DNA of 64,000 nucleotides from Antrihabitans stalactiti (GCF_012932915.1 NZ_VCQU01000005.1:372001-436000); one strand, 5' to 3'. Positions 1 to 8,841 are shown, counted from the stretch's first letter. Made by a program: numbers and translations. The notes: generated by a model from the letters alone, not told the origin.

Positions 1-504
1 GTCGGTCAACGTGCCGCTGACGACGAGTGAACCTTTCTCGAGCATCGTCGACATCGTGAAATCGCCGGTAGGAAGTTTGTTCAGAACTTCTCCGCGTGAT
101 AGCGCGGATCCGCCGGGCTTGCTGACGACATTGACAGCTGTGATTCCGAAGTAGTTTGCCGGTCTGAAGTCGACGTCGAAGGTATCGGTGAGTCCTTGCA
201 CATCGCCGGGCTCCAACGCCAAGGCAAGTCGCACACCGCTGGCCGCCTTCTCGAGCGAGGTGACCTCGCCGATTTCGGCGCCGTGGAGAATGACTTTGCT
301 GCCGACCCGGACGCCGGGCGCGACCGATGGAACGTCCACGCTCAGGTGCAACCCTTCCTCCGGCTTGACGTGTGGGTAGACCCAGAACACGGCGATCGCC
401 ACTACGGCGAGGACGGCGACGAACGCTGCCGCGGTGATATTGACGATGCGGGCTTGTTGGGCATCGGTGCCGCGGAGGAAGTCTTGATTTCTGGCTTTGC
501 TCAT
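1..504 (-). CDS. Mce-family substrate-binding protein, N-terminal part (runs off the window)
   Basis: This is the first Mce protein of a YrbE/Mce lipid-import operon; Mce proteins sit outside the membrane and bring hydrophobic substrate to the YrbE permease. The 168 visible residues start with MSKARNQ, have one membrane anchor at about residues 20-42, and continue into the MlaD/Mce domain (VAPGVRVGSKVILHGAEIGE at about 62-81). The start lies 4 bases downstream of the yrbE stop, so it is translated with the permeases. The rest of the gene, and presumably further mce genes, lie to the left of the window. Family assignment is firm; the substrate cannot be read from the sequence. Confidence 0.9.
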   Translation of the reverse strand, partial: MSKARNQDFLRGTDAQQARIVNITAAAFVAVLAVVAIAVFWVYPHVKPEEGLHLSVDVPSVAPGVRVGSKVILHGAEIGEVTSLEKAASGVRLALALEPGDVQGLTDTFDVDFRPANYFGITAVNVVSKPGGSALSRGEVLNKLPTGDFTMSTMLEKGSLVVSGTLTD

Positions 505-508
505 GTGC

Positions 509-1381
509 CTATCCCTTGAATTCCAACAATGGGCTCAATCCCCAGATGGCAACTGTCATAGTGAAGTTCAGTACGACGATGGCGACCAGACTTGCGCGAA
601 TCGCTTTGCCGCAAGCGTCGCCGACCCCGGCCGGCCCGCCACTGGCGAAGTAGCCGTAGTAGCAGTGGATGAGTGTGACCACGGCGCAGAAGACGACAGC
701 TTTGAGCACCGATGCACCGAGGTCGGGGATGCTCAGGAACTGAGCGAAATAGTGGTCGTAGGTTCCGTCTGGTTGATCGTGGAAGACTTTCACGATCAGT
801 CCGCCGGTGATGAAACTGATCACCAGCGCCATCAGATATCCCGGCAGGACGACGATCATGCCACCGATCAGGCGGGTGCCGACGACGAACGGAATCGCTT
901 GCAGACCCATCGCTTCCGTCGCGTCGATCTCTTCGGAGATCCGCATGGCGCCGATTTCCGCGGTCATGCGGCAACCTGCCTGGGCGGCGAATCCGATGCC
1001 GGTGATGATTGGTGCGATGACTCGGATGTTGCCGAACGATCCGATAATTCCGGTGAGTGGACCGAATCCGAGCAAGTCCAAGGCCATGAACGCCGAGATG
1101 GCGACCACGGCACCGACCGCGATACCGAGGAAGAACATCAGACTGATCACGCCACCGTCCACGACCAACGAACCGCTGCCCCACGCCATGCTGTTCATCG
1201 TTTTCGTCGTCTGGTGACGGTAGAGCCGAACGGTCTTCGGCAGTAGGACAATGGTTTTGAACGTGAATACCGTGACCTGGCCGATGTGTCCCAGCGCGCC
1301 GGACACAGTGCGGGCGATCGAGTCGACAGGCCGGGCGATGATCGGCGGTCGGGGCTTCGGAGTGTTTGACGAAATAGTCAT
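509..1381 (-). CDS. yrbEB: YrbE-family permease, second subunit (YrbEB)
   Basis: This is an MlaE/YrbE-type integral membrane permease of an Mce transporter (290 residues). The start MTISSNTP was chosen because it follows the upstream yrbE stop by two bases; the open frame extends further upstream only as a shadow of that gene. About five hydrophobic segments fill residues 80-290. The family's cytoplasmic EEIDA motif is at about 150-154, followed by MGL. In family terms YrbEA and YrbEB form the heterodimeric channel driven by an MceG ATPase; a candidate ATPase is encoded at 12728-13714. It is co-transcribed with yrbEA and the mce gene. Confidence 0.93.
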   Translation of the reverse strand: MTISSNTPKPRPPIIARPVDSIARTVSGALGHIGQVTVFTFKTIVLLPKTVRLYRHQTTKTMNSMAWGSGSLVVDGGVISLMFFLGIAVGAVVAISAFMALDLLGFGPLTGIIGSFGNIRVIAPIITGIGFAAQAGCRMTAEIGAMRISEEIDATEAMGLQAIPFVVGTRLIGGMIVVLPGYLMALVISFITGGLIVKVFHDQPDGTYDHYFAQFLSIPDLGASVLKAVVFCAVVTLIHCYYGYFASGGPAGVGDACGKAIRASLVAIVVLNFTMTVAIWGLSPLLEFKG

Positions 1382-1383
1382 GC

Positions 1384-2268
1384 CTATGCCAATCGTGCCG
1401 GGAAGAACATCATTTGGAGCTGGCTGACCAGCAGGTTCGTGAGGAAGATGCAGAAGACACTCAGGACGACCGAGGCATTGACCGCGTTCGCGACGCCTTT
1501 GGGTCCGCCTTTGGCTTCCAGTCCTCGCAGACTCGCGATCAGGACGACGATCCCGGCGAACAGCAAGGACTTCAACACCGAGAACGCCAGATCGGTAGGT
1601 GTCGCGAACGCTCCGAACGATTGCCAGAAGCTGCCGGGCACCACGTCGTTGACGCGTGCCGAGATGACGAGGCCGGCCGCGACACCGGCGGCGATGATGA
1701 CGATGCACAGCATCGGGGCGATGGCGATCATCGCAATGAACCGCGGCATGACCAGTCGCTCCACCGGGTCCACACCCATGACTCGCATCGCGTCGATTTC
1801 TTCGCGAATTGCTCTGGCGCCCAGATCGGAGGCGATCGCCGACGCCGCTGCACCGCTCATCAGCAAGCCTGCCGCCATCGGCGCTCCCTGGCCCACGACG
1901 CCGAGCCCGCTTGCGGCACCCGCGAGAGAATTGGCGCCGACCTGATTCATAAGGCCGCCGACCTGCACCGAGACTTCTGCGCCGATAGGAACTGCCATCA
2001 GGAGGGCCGGCAGCGTGGTCACCTTCAGCAGCGACCACATCTGATCCGCGATCTCGTAAGCAGGTAAGCGCAGTTTGACGACACCGAGGAGCGCATACCG
2101 GATGACATCGGTGGTGAGTTGAGCGGACCGACCGAGAGTGCAGATCGACTTTTTCGGTGTTTCTCTCAGATATGTGGAAACACGTCCGGAACCCTGAGGT
2201 CGTGGTTGCTTCTTGGGCAGTCTCGTTCTCGGAGATAGAGCAGCCCGCCCATGGGTGATCGTGGTCAT
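1384..2268 (-). CDS. yrbEA: YrbE-family permease, first subunit (YrbEA)
   Basis: This is the first gene of the importer operon: a 294-residue MlaE/YrbE permease. The N-terminal 50 residues are basic and hydrophilic, longer than the transporter core needs. The permease domain spans about 60-290, with the EEIDA motif at 156-160 followed by MRVMGVDP, which is typical of the cytoplasmic coupling loop. It partners the YrbEB product encoded two bases downstream. A copy of the GACA-N12-TGTC-like operator sits 140-165 bases upstream (2412-2433), so the importer is probably controlled together with the catabolic genes to its right. Confidence 0.93.
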   Translation of the reverse strand: MTTITHGRAALSPRTRLPKKQPRPQGSGRVSTYLRETPKKSICTLGRSAQLTTDVIRYALLGVVKLRLPAYEIADQMWSLLKVTTLPALLMAVPIGAEVSVQVGGLMNQVGANSLAGAASGLGVVGQGAPMAAGLLMSGAAASAIASDLGARAIREEIDAMRVMGVDPVERLVMPRFIAMIAIAPMLCIVIIAAGVAAGLVISARVNDVVPGSFWQSFGAFATPTDLAFSVLKSLLFAGIVVLIASLRGLEAKGGPKGVANAVNASVVLSVFCIFLTNLLVSQLQMMFFPARLA

Positions 2269-2411
2269 TTCCGCACCTACCTGGCCGCAGTGACGTTCTT
2301 CGCCGTCACCCAGATGGCCTTGTTCGGGCCGGGCGATGCTTCGCCACGGCTCAGTTGTGTGTGCAACATCCCGTACGTGACTTCAATGAGACCTGGGCCA
2401 CATCCGTTGGG

Positions 2412-2433
2412 TGTCACATTACATATTTTGTCA
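2412..2433. promoter_or_regulatory. Operator site A (importer promoter)
   Basis: The half sites TGTCA and TGTCA are separated by exactly 12 bases containing ATTAC; outer bases GG and CC extend the dyad. It differs from the GACA-N12-TGTC consensus by one base in the left half. It lies upstream of yrbEA. Confidence 0.55.
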
Positions 2434-2550
2434 CCTGACTGCAAGCGTGAATCGAAGTGCCGTGCGGCGAGATTCGACTCGCCCATCGTGTTCGGTCGCG
2501 AGCGCGGCCAGATTGCTCTCGTACGCGAAGTCGGAAATCGGAAATCGGAC

Positions 2551-2596
2551 GCACTGAGCCCGAGTAAGGAAAGTCGTCCTTACTCGGGCTCGGTGC
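2551..2596. terminator. Strong hairpin terminator of the oxygenase/FadE operon
   Basis: A 20-bp inverted repeat (one G-U pair) with a 6-base loop, arms 2551-2570 and 2577-2596. It follows the stop of the leftward gene at 2663 by about 65 bases. There is no clear U tract on either side, as is common for actinobacterial terminators. Confidence 0.7.
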
Positions 2597-2662
2597 GCGA
2601 AAGCCCTTGAGTCCGGGGCCGATTGGCGAGTCCCCGGTGTCGATGACGAGATTCGACCCGAT

Positions 2663-3601
2663 TTAGGGAACGAACACGATTTTGCCGCGGGCTGTCCCGT
2701 CGTGCATTGCTGCGAAGCCGCCACGACCCTCCGAGAGGGGCAGGATTGCCTCGATCGGTGGGGAGATCTTCTCGGTGGCGCAGAGTGTTGCGAGCGCCTG
2801 CAATTCGTCGACCGTCCCCATCGAGGAACCCTCGATGCGCAGTTGTCGGGCGAAGACGACGGCGATGTTGATGTTGACGTCGTACCCGCTGGTGCCACCG
2901 GAAACGACCATGATGCCACCTGGTTTGAGGCATTTGAGCGAATGCTGCCATGTGACTGCGCCGACCGAATCCATCACGGCATCCACTAGCTCGGGCAGGC
3001 GGGTGCCGACGGGAAATACGTCGTCGGCACCGAGCGTGGTCGCAAAGGCGCGAGATTCTGCGGTGCGCCCGGTCACCCAGACCCGGACACCGGCGTTCTT
3101 GGCCAGCATGATCAGCGCCGTGGCGAGTCCTCCACTGGCGCCTTGGACGAGCACGGTCTGACCGGCGGTGAGCTGAGCTCTCGTGAACAGCATGCGGTAA
3201 GCGGTCAACCACGCGGTCGGGAGGCACGCGGCATGCTCGGCGGACAGTCCGGCGGGTAGTGCGATGAGGTTCTCTGTCGGCACGCTCAGTTGCTCGGCGA
3301 ATGTGCCCTGAACTCGCTCCGAGAGCACCGACGGGGCAGGGGGCCGATGTATCACGGGGTGGACGAGGAACAAGTCGCCAGCCACGTCGCGTCCGACTGC
3401 GTCGCACCCCAATATCATCGGTACCCGGTCGGTGCTGAGTCCTACGCCGCGCAGCGACCAGATGTCGTGGTGATTGAGTGATGCTGCGACCAGCTGGAGC
3501 GTCGTCCACCCCGCTGCCGGCTCCGGTTCGGGTCGGTCGCCGAATTCCAAGCAGGACAACGGGTTCTGATGATCAACGCGTGCCGCATAGAGCGCTTTCA
3601 C
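2663..3601 (-). CDS. Zinc-independent medium-chain dehydrogenase/quinone oxidoreductase-like enzyme
   Basis: A medium-chain dehydrogenase of 312 residues that probably reduces or oxidises a C=C or carbonyl group with NADPH. GroES-like fold at 1-120 (NHHDIWSLRG, then GCDAVG near 66-70); cofactor site LVQGASGGLATA at 151-162. The structural-zinc cysteine cluster is absent, as in quinone oxidoreductases and enoyl reductases. The GTG start was chosen because AGGAG sits 5 bases upstream; the longer open frame runs into the fadE gene. It is the last gene of the leftward operon and is followed by a hairpin. Its substrate is unknown; enoyl-CoA or enone reduction would suit the pathway. Confidence 0.85.
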   Translation of the reverse strand: MKALYAARVDHQNPLSCLEFGDRPEPEPAAGWTTLQLVAASLNHHDIWSLRGVGLSTDRVPMILGCDAVGRDVAGDLFLVHPVIHRPPAPSVLSERVQGTFAEQLSVPTENLIALPAGLSAEHAACLPTAWLTAYRMLFTRAQLTAGQTVLVQGASGGLATALIMLAKNAGVRVWVTGRTAESRAFATTLGADDVFPVGTRLPELVDAVMDSVGAVTWQHSLKCLKPGGIMVVSGGTSGYDVNINIAVVFARQLRIEGSSMGTVDELQALATLCATEKISPPIEAILPLSEGRGGFAAMHDGTARGKIVFVP

Positions 3602-3633
3602 GAATACTCCTAGATGTGCGAAACAGTGATGTG

Positions 3634-4635
3634 TCAGGCAGTGAGGACGTCCCAGACGGCGTGCTCGCCCGACGCGAGCGCGAGTCTGCCCAGGTGAGAG
3701 GCGAGTTCGTGCTCGGACCCCAGTTCGTCTCGCCAGGCCCACAGGCGCGTGGTGAAGGTGTGTAGCGGGTATTCGTGGGTGATACCGATCGCGCCGTGTA
3801 ATTGATGGGCTCGGCGGGCTACGGTGGTGGCCGCTCGTGCGGCGACAATCCGAGCGATCACCACCGCCGGGTCGGGGATCGCGGGATCGATGTGGCCGGT
3901 GTCTTCGATGCAGGTGGCACGCTCGAGTGCGCAGGTGGATTGCAGCAGAGCTACTTTCATCTCCGCGAGTCCGTTCGCGACCGCGGTGAGCGCGATGAGT
4001 GGTTTGCCGAACTGTTCGCGGGTGCTGACGTGGCTGCGGGTCAGCTCATAGGCCCCGGCGATTGCGCCGGTCAGTTCGGCGGCCTTCAGTAGGAACAGTC
4101 TGTGGGCGAGACTCCCGGGCCCGGGAGTCGGAAGATATGTGAGCTCGGATTCGGGGAAAGTGACCTCGTCTCGAGGGTCACCGGCAAGATTGACTCCAGG
4201 CGTGACCGTGACCGAAGGGGCGCGCAGATCGACGTGCCCGGTCGCCGCACCGTAAACCACGATCAGGTGGTCGGCATGCCGGGCCCACGGGACGGCTTGG
4301 GCGCGCAGAAGCTCAGAGCCGGGCGAGGCTTCCGCACGCAGAGCGACGGTGGACAGGCCCGTAAGCGAGCGGTCGGCGCTGCCCAACATCCAGTTGGCGC
4401 TGGCGGCCTCGGCCAGGGGAGAACTCACCGATCGGGCAGCCAGCGCACGACACAGTGTGACCAGATCGGCGACGGTTCCACCGGATCCACCAAGAGCTTC
4501 GCTGGTTCCGACGCCCGTCAGGTGCAGTTTTTCGAGAGTCGGCCACAGAGCCGGCAGCGCGCCCGCCGGCGGCTGCGCGACGTCCTTGGTGAGATCTTCG
4601 ACGAGGTCGAGGAGGGCGGAATCGTGACTGCTCAT
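3634..4635 (-). CDS. Acyl-CoA dehydrogenase-like subunit, short (FadE pair 1)
   Basis: This is a 333-residue acyl-CoA dehydrogenase homologue, shorter than the usual 380-400. The middle REQFGKPL region and the C-terminal HGAIGITHEYPLHTF stretch mark the C-terminal alpha domain; the N-terminal domain is reduced. Its start overlaps the stop of the larger fadE by 4 bases. In actinobacteria such adjacent unequal FadE pairs are known to form alpha2beta2 heterotetramers that act on bulky (steroid-like) CoA esters; that this pair does so is inference. It lies in the operon from 7934 to 2663. Confidence 0.85.
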   Translation of the reverse strand: MSSHDSALLDLVEDLTKDVAQPPAGALPALWPTLEKLHLTGVGTSEALGGSGGTVADLVTLCRALAARSVSSPLAEAASANWMLGSADRSLTGLSTVALRAEASPGSELLRAQAVPWARHADHLIVVYGAATGHVDLRAPSVTVTPGVNLAGDPRDEVTFPESELTYLPTPGPGSLAHRLFLLKAAELTGAIAGAYELTRSHVSTREQFGKPLIALTAVANGLAEMKVALLQSTCALERATCIEDTGHIDPAIPDPAVVIARIVAARAATTVARRAHQLHGAIGITHEYPLHTFTTRLWAWRDELGSEHELASHLGRLALASGEHAVWDVLTA

Positions 4636-5738
4636 TGTCTCTCCTGGCGGGCGATCAGTCCGAGAAGTACTTCGGCGGCGCCGCCACGGATCGAGAAGCC
4701 GGGTGCGGACAGCACGGCGTGCCCGAAGGTGCTGGTGGGGTTGTTCATTGCGGGGCCGAGTACGGTGCGAGCAGCTTCGATCACATCGATCTCGAAGATG
4801 TTGCCGAGGTACTTCAAGGTGGCGGATTGCTGTATGGGTGCGTGTCCGGCGTCGATGCTGCGAGCGACGTCGTATGCCATCCTGCGCAAGACGGTGAGTC
4901 GGGCTATCAATTCACCGACGACTCCGTATGTGGCCGCGCCGATGCGGTCCTCGTCGATCAGCTGTGCCAGCAGGGGATAGGACGACAGAAAGCGTTCGGG
5001 CCCACCGCGTTCGAAGGACAGTTGCTCGACGACTTGTTTCCAGCCGTTGCCGACGGTGCCCAACACACGATGGTCGGGAACGAAGACGTCGTCGAGCAGG
5101 ACCTCGTTGAAGTGGTGTTCGCCGGTGAGGTCGACGATGGCGGTCACCTCGACGCCGTCGGCGTTCATGTCGAGGACGAACTCGCTGAGGCCGTCGTGTC
5201 GGTTCGTGGATCGGTCGGTGCGGGCCAGGAGATACATGTGCGTTGCTTGGTGCGCGCCGCTGGTCCAGGTCTTCCGTCCGCGGATGCGCCAGCCGCCGTC
5301 GACCCGGGTGGCGGTCGTTGCGACCGCCGCCAGGTCGGATCCGGCGTTCGGCTCACTCATGCCGAGACAGAAGATGTTGTCCGCCCGCACAATTCCCGGC
5401 AGGATCTCGTGTTTGAGTTCGGCGGTGCCGTGCCGCAGAATCGCGGGGCCGATCTGACGATCACCGACCCAGTGCGCCGCTACCGGCGCGCCCGCCCGCA
5501 GCAGTTCTTCGGCGACCACGAGCCGTGCGGTCGCAGTCAAGCCGCGACCGCCGAATTCGGTCGGCCAACTCACCCCGATGAGCCACCGGTTGGCCAGTTC
5601 CTTGCTGAACTTCAGGTCGAACCCCCGCAGCCAGTTGTCGCACCGAGGGGTGTATCGCCCCTCGGTCTGCCAGCGGGACGTGACGTCGCGAACCTCACGA
5701 CGAAGCAGGTCCGCGTCGTTCTCCGCGGTCGCCGTCAT
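4632..5738 (-). CDS. Acyl-CoA dehydrogenase, larger subunit (FadE pair 1)
   Basis: An FAD-dependent acyl-CoA dehydrogenase of 368 residues that introduces the alpha-beta double bond into an acyl-CoA. Visible family motifs: VSWPTEFGGRG near 55-65, GMSEPNAGSDLAAV near 130-143, RKTWTSGAHQA near 155-165, LSFERGGPERF near 240, and the C-terminal RGGAAEVLLGLIARQ. Translation is coupled to the short partner at 3634-4635 by an ATGA overlap, so they are made in equal amounts. The SDR encoded 54 bases upstream could supply the later hydroxyacyl-CoA oxidation step. Confidence 0.9.
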   Translation of the reverse strand: MTATAENDADLLRREVRDVTSRWQTEGRYTPRCDNWLRGFDLKFSKELANRWLIGVSWPTEFGGRGLTATARLVVAEELLRAGAPVAAHWVGDRQIGPAILRHGTAELKHEILPGIVRADNIFCLGMSEPNAGSDLAAVATTATRVDGGWRIRGRKTWTSGAHQATHMYLLARTDRSTNRHDGLSEFVLDMNADGVEVTAIVDLTGEHHFNEVLLDDVFVPDHRVLGTVGNGWKQVVEQLSFERGGPERFLSSYPLLAQLIDEDRIGAATYGVVGELIARLTVLRRMAYDVARSIDAGHAPIQQSATLKYLGNIFEIDVIEAARTVLGPAMNNPTSTFGHAVLSAPGFSIRGGAAEVLLGLIARQERQ

Positions 5739-5792
5739 TGCCTCACCACCTCCAGGCGCTGCGAGACTGCGTCGATCGCCGTTTGCGCTGAC

Positions 5793-6554
5793 TCATCGAG
5801 GCGCCATCCGGATTGCGCCGTCGAGACGGATCGTCTCGCCGTTGATCATCGGGTTTTCGACGATGTGGGCCGCCAACATCGCGTACTCGCCGGGGGTTCC
5901 GAGCCTCTTGGGGTGTGGCACGGACTTGCCGAGCGAGTCCCGAACCTCTTGAGAAAGCCTGCCCAGCAACGGGGTTTCGAAGATTCCGGGCGCGATGGTC
6001 GCCACCCGAATCTCCTTGCCAGCCAGATCCCGGGCTGCGACGATCGTCATCCCGACGACTCCGGCTTTCGAGGACGCGTACGGGATCTGACCGATCTGGC
6101 CTTCGTAGGCAGCGACCGACGCGGTCAAGACGATGACTCCCCGCTCCCCGTCGACACTGTCGTTGCGCGCCAGACGAGCGGCCGCAAGGCGGAGCACATT
6201 GAACGACCCGATCAGGTTGATCTTGATGACCTTCTCGAAGTGCTGCAGCGGCGCGGGGTTTCCTTCCTTGTCCAGCACTCGGAGCGTGTGCCCGCTGCCC
6301 GCACAGTGCACGACGGCCCGAATCGGCCGGCCGAGCGACTCGGCGACATCGAGTGCCGCGTTCACGGCTGTCTCGTCGGTCACGTCGGCGGCGACGAAGC
6401 GGGCTCCGATTCGCTCGGCGACCTCGGTACCCTGCGAGAAGGGTAGATCGATGATGAGCACCGACGCGCCGGCCTTGCCCAACCGTTCGGCGGTGGCCAG
6501 TCCGAGACCGGATGCACCGCCGGTCACGACCACTGTTGCATTCTCGATGTTCAC
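5793..6554 (-). CDS. Short-chain dehydrogenase, 3-hydroxyacyl-CoA dehydrogenase type 2-like
   Basis: A 253-residue classical SDR. NAD(P)-binding TGGASGLG at 11-18, catalytic Ser146 (LTAS), and YASSK with Tyr159 and Lys163. The whole length resembles the type 2 3-hydroxyacyl-CoA dehydrogenase (HSD10) group, which oxidises 3-hydroxyacyl-CoA or hydroxysteroids. The GTG start (VNIENATVVV) was preferred over upstream codons because AAGGA sits 5 bases before it and SDRs normally begin a few residues before the first strand. It lies in the same operon as the oxygenase upstream and FadE pair 1 downstream. Confidence 0.87.
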   Translation of the reverse strand: MNIENATVVVTGGASGLGLATAERLGKAGASVLIIDLPFSQGTEVAERIGARFVAADVTDETAVNAALDVAESLGRPIRAVVHCAGSGHTLRVLDKEGNPAPLQHFEKVIKINLIGSFNVLRLAAARLARNDSVDGERGVIVLTASVAAYEGQIGQIPYASSKAGVVGMTIVAARDLAGKEIRVATIAPGIFETPLLGRLSQEVRDSLGKSVPHPKRLGTPGEYAMLAAHIVENPMINGETIRLDGAIRMAPR

Positions 6555-6629
6555 GCGGTTCCTTGGGATGTAGGGATTGGGGGAGGCGGAACCCAAGGTC
6601 GGGGGCCGCCATGTTTGTGGTGGAGCGAA

Positions 6630-7934
6630 TCAGGCCGACTTGCGTCGGAGGATCTCGTTTGCGCGCTCGGCGAAACGGGTGAAACCGTGCACGACGTCGT
6701 CGGCGTCGGCGACTTCGGTCTCACCTTCATGCACCGTGGTTGCGACACCGAACGCTTCGATCGCACGCAAGGCACGTGCCTCGTCGTCGTGCGGCAGCCG
6801 TCGACCGATCCGGTCGTAGGCGGCGATGAACGGCCGCGCAGCGGGAAGCAGATAGCGAAGCTTGTTGTCGGGAACGCCGAGTTGATCGCAGATCTCGTCC
6901 CCTGCCCAGGCGCGCATCAAGCCGTAAGTGAGTTTCTTGCGCTGGGCAACACCGAGGCGCTTGTCGATCATCGCGGGGATGACTTCGTAGCCCTCGATCT
7001 CTTCCTCGCACATGTAATCGGTAAGCGAGGACATCAGGGCGCGGCAACCCTCGTCGGCGGGATGTTCGAGGAGTTTGACGATCGCAGACTTGCGTTTCAG
7101 GTCGGCCCAGTCGGTGAAATTGATGTCTTCCGGGATCCCCATGACGTGGCCGATGTAGCGCCACAGCGCGGTGATGTCCTCCTTCTCCTGCTGCGTGACC
7201 TTGATCCCGGCCTTTTCGAGCGCGTCGATCACGGCCTCGCAGAACAGGCAGCCCATGGTGTAGATCGAGTCGACATTGCTGACAACCAGGCCCCAGTCCT
7301 GCCAGTTCCAGCTCTTGTCCCGCGACAGGTGATAGCGCACGGCACCGTGGATCCACCGCACGTTCATGGTCATCCGGAATCCGTCGCCGTTGCGCTGCAT
7401 CCCACCCGGCTTGGAGGCGTTGGCGGCCCAGCGCAGGGTCTCGATGAGGCGTCGACCCACCTGGTCCCGCTCGATCAGGCGCCGGCTCAGAACCAGTGGG
7501 CGCGATCCGCCGTATGTGCGAAAGCCCGCGCCGATCGCCGCGTAGGCCAGCGTCATCACCACGAGCTTCCCCGCCCGCCAGTAGGCGACGCTGCCGCGAT
7601 GCAACTGATCCCAATCGACCCAGTCCGGCACGTTGTCGGCCTCGGCGAACAGTGCGACCAGCTCGGCCGGCGGGTCGACGACCGTGTCGATGCCATGGGC
7701 GATGGCCTGGTCGAACATGGCTTTGCCGCGGCCTTTGAGGGGTTTGAGCGCTCGGTAGGCGAGATAGCCGGGTTCGTCGCCGATGTTGTAGTGACTGGTG
7801 ATGAACTCGAGTTCCGGTCGGCCGTAGATCCCCACGGCATGCTCGTAGTTCACGGTGCGACCCAACTGCCGACCTTCGGTTTGATCGGCCGGCACATCTG
7901 CTCCGACGAAAGCCGCGGTTTCTGTCACCGTCAT
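6630..7934 (-). CDS. DUF2236 oxygenase, Lcp/MpaB-like, with no export signal
   Basis: A 434-residue member of DUF2236, the family that includes the rubber oxygenase Lcp (a b-type haem protein cleaving polyisoprene C=C bonds) and fungal MpaB (cleavage of a farnesyl chain). Visible features: RRLIETLRWAANASKPGG at 161-178 and VRWIHGAVR with His196, which by family comparison should be the axial haem ligand, and a further His263 in IGHVMGI. Secreted Lcp proteins carry a Tat signal; this one starts MTVTETAAF with no twin-arginine or hydrophobic stretch, so it should act inside the cell. GGGAGG 5 bases upstream supports the start. It heads the operon 7934-2663 and has operator B at its promoter. 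The exact substrate is unknown. Confidence 0.82.
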   Translation of the reverse strand: MTVTETAAFVGADVPADQTEGRQLGRTVNYEHAVGIYGRPELEFITSHYNIGDEPGYLAYRALKPLKGRGKAMFDQAIAHGIDTVVDPPAELVALFAEADNVPDWVDWDQLHRGSVAYWRAGKLVVMTLAYAAIGAGFRTYGGSRPLVLSRRLIERDQVGRRLIETLRWAANASKPGGMQRNGDGFRMTMNVRWIHGAVRYHLSRDKSWNWQDWGLVVSNVDSIYTMGCLFCEAVIDALEKAGIKVTQQEKEDITALWRYIGHVMGIPEDINFTDWADLKRKSAIVKLLEHPADEGCRALMSSLTDYMCEEEIEGYEVIPAMIDKRLGVAQRKKLTYGLMRAWAGDEICDQLGVPDNKLRYLLPAARPFIAAYDRIGRRLPHDDEARALRAIEAFGVATTVHEGETEVADADDVVHGFTRFAERANEILRRKSA

Positions 7935-7974
7935 CGTTTCCTCCCGGGTCCGTGGCACGCGGTGTTGCACGTCA

Positions 7975-8004
7975 CAGACGACAGATTACAATATATGTCG
8001 TCTG
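7975..8004. promoter_or_regulatory. Operator site B (oxygenase/TetR divergent promoter)
   Basis: A palindrome with perfect 9-bp arms, CAGACGACA at 7975-7983 and TGTCGTCTG at 7996-8004, separated by 12 bases that include ATTAC. It lies midway between the divergent oxygenase and TetR genes and could control both. Confidence 0.8.
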
Positions 8005-8073
8005 CCGCCAATACCCACCACTGGCCAATTCGGGCAACCGGCAGATGTTTGAGGAGAACGACAGAGCGACAAA

Positions 8074-8664
8074 ATGCGTAATATGCCTATCATGACAGCA
8101 TCGCCGGTAACGCGCGCACGGATACTGACCGCCGCGCGCCCAGTCGTGGACCGGTTCACGGTGACGAAGTTCTCGATGGAGGACGTGGCGCGAGCGGCGG
8201 GCGTCGCTCGGCAGACGATCTACAAGCACTTCACCGGGCGCGACGATCTGCTGGTTGCGATCTTCGTCGAGCAACTCGTCGAGATGCGACGCGGGCTCAC
8301 GCGCGTCGCCGCGAACGAACCGACGGCGGGCAATCTCGTCCGGTTGTTCGAGGCCGAATTGGATGAAGCGATGAAGTTCCAGTTCTTCGATTCGATGCTC
8401 GACCCGAATGTCGCTCCGCGGATGGCCGAACTCGTGTTCGGATCGCAGGCGATGTTCGACGAGCGGAATCGGACCTGGTTTCCGATCCTGCAGAGGTATG
8501 TCGACGCTGGGATCGTGCGGTCGAATCTCGACTTCGCGGCCGCCGTGCGCTGGATCACCTACCAGGAGTTCTGGCTGCTCACCCACCCGACAGTCCTCAC
8601 TGGCGGCCACGAAAATCGGTCGACCTACATTCGGGAGTTCGTCGTTCACGCGCTCCTGGCATGA
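8074..8664 (+). CDS. TetR-family repressor, candidate regulator of the catabolic regulon
   Basis: A 196-residue TetR regulator. The helix-turn-helix covers about residues 32-60 (FSMEDVARAAGVARQTIYKHF); the rest is a ligand-binding helical domain with LDPNVAPRMAELVFG and VRWITYQEFWLLTHP. These same stretches recur in the second TetR at 22688-23296, so the two are paralogues. Three in-frame ATGs lie at 8074, 8083 and 8092; the last would also give a complete protein (MTASPVTRARI), and GAGGAG at 8050 is rather far from any of them. It is divergent from the oxygenase gene with operator B between, the usual layout of an autoregulated TetR. TetR proteins beside lcp genes are known in other actinomycetes. 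Confidence 0.88.
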   Translation: MRNMPIMTASPVTRARILTAARPVVDRFTVTKFSMEDVARAAGVARQTIYKHFTGRDDLLVAIFVEQLVEMRRGLTRVAANEPTAGNLVRLFEAELDEAMKFQFFDSMLDPNVAPRMAELVFGSQAMFDERNRTWFPILQRYVDAGIVRSNLDFAAAVRWITYQEFWLLTHPTVLTGGHENRSTYIREFVVHALLA

Positions 8665-8786
8665 ATGCGACCGCGATCGGTCCGACGGTCTCGAGCTGCC
8701 TTAGGGGGTTGCGAAGGTTACAGAAAACGTCACCTTCGATCGGAATCTGTGGTTGATTCCTGGCGTGGTCTTGACCACAGGACAGA

Positions 8787-8808
8787 TGACAACATATGTT
8801 GATTGTCA
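8787..8808. promoter_or_regulatory. Operator site C (aldehyde dehydrogenase operon)
   Basis: TGACA and TGTCA with 12 bases between, containing the small palindrome ACATATGT. It ends 33 bases before the start of the first aldehyde dehydrogenase gene, a position that would block transcription. Confidence 0.75.
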
Positions 8809-8841
8809 CCACGATCGTGAACGATTTGACTGGAGACCTAA

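Larger units (their letters stand above)
2269..2662. other. Intergenic region with importer promoter and a terminator
   Basis: These 394 bases carry no convincing gene. An open frame at 2251-2610 lacks family features and overlaps the yrbEA start. The left half should hold the promoter of the importer operon, including an AT-rich operator at 2412-2433. The right half holds a strong hairpin at 2551-2596 that ends the leftward operon coming from 7934. Confidence 0.7.

Noticed and set aside
497-1246. Long rightward open frame opposite yrbE
   Set aside because: It mirrors the yrbEB gene on the other strand, is His/Asp-rich and has no family feature; a GC-rich shadow.
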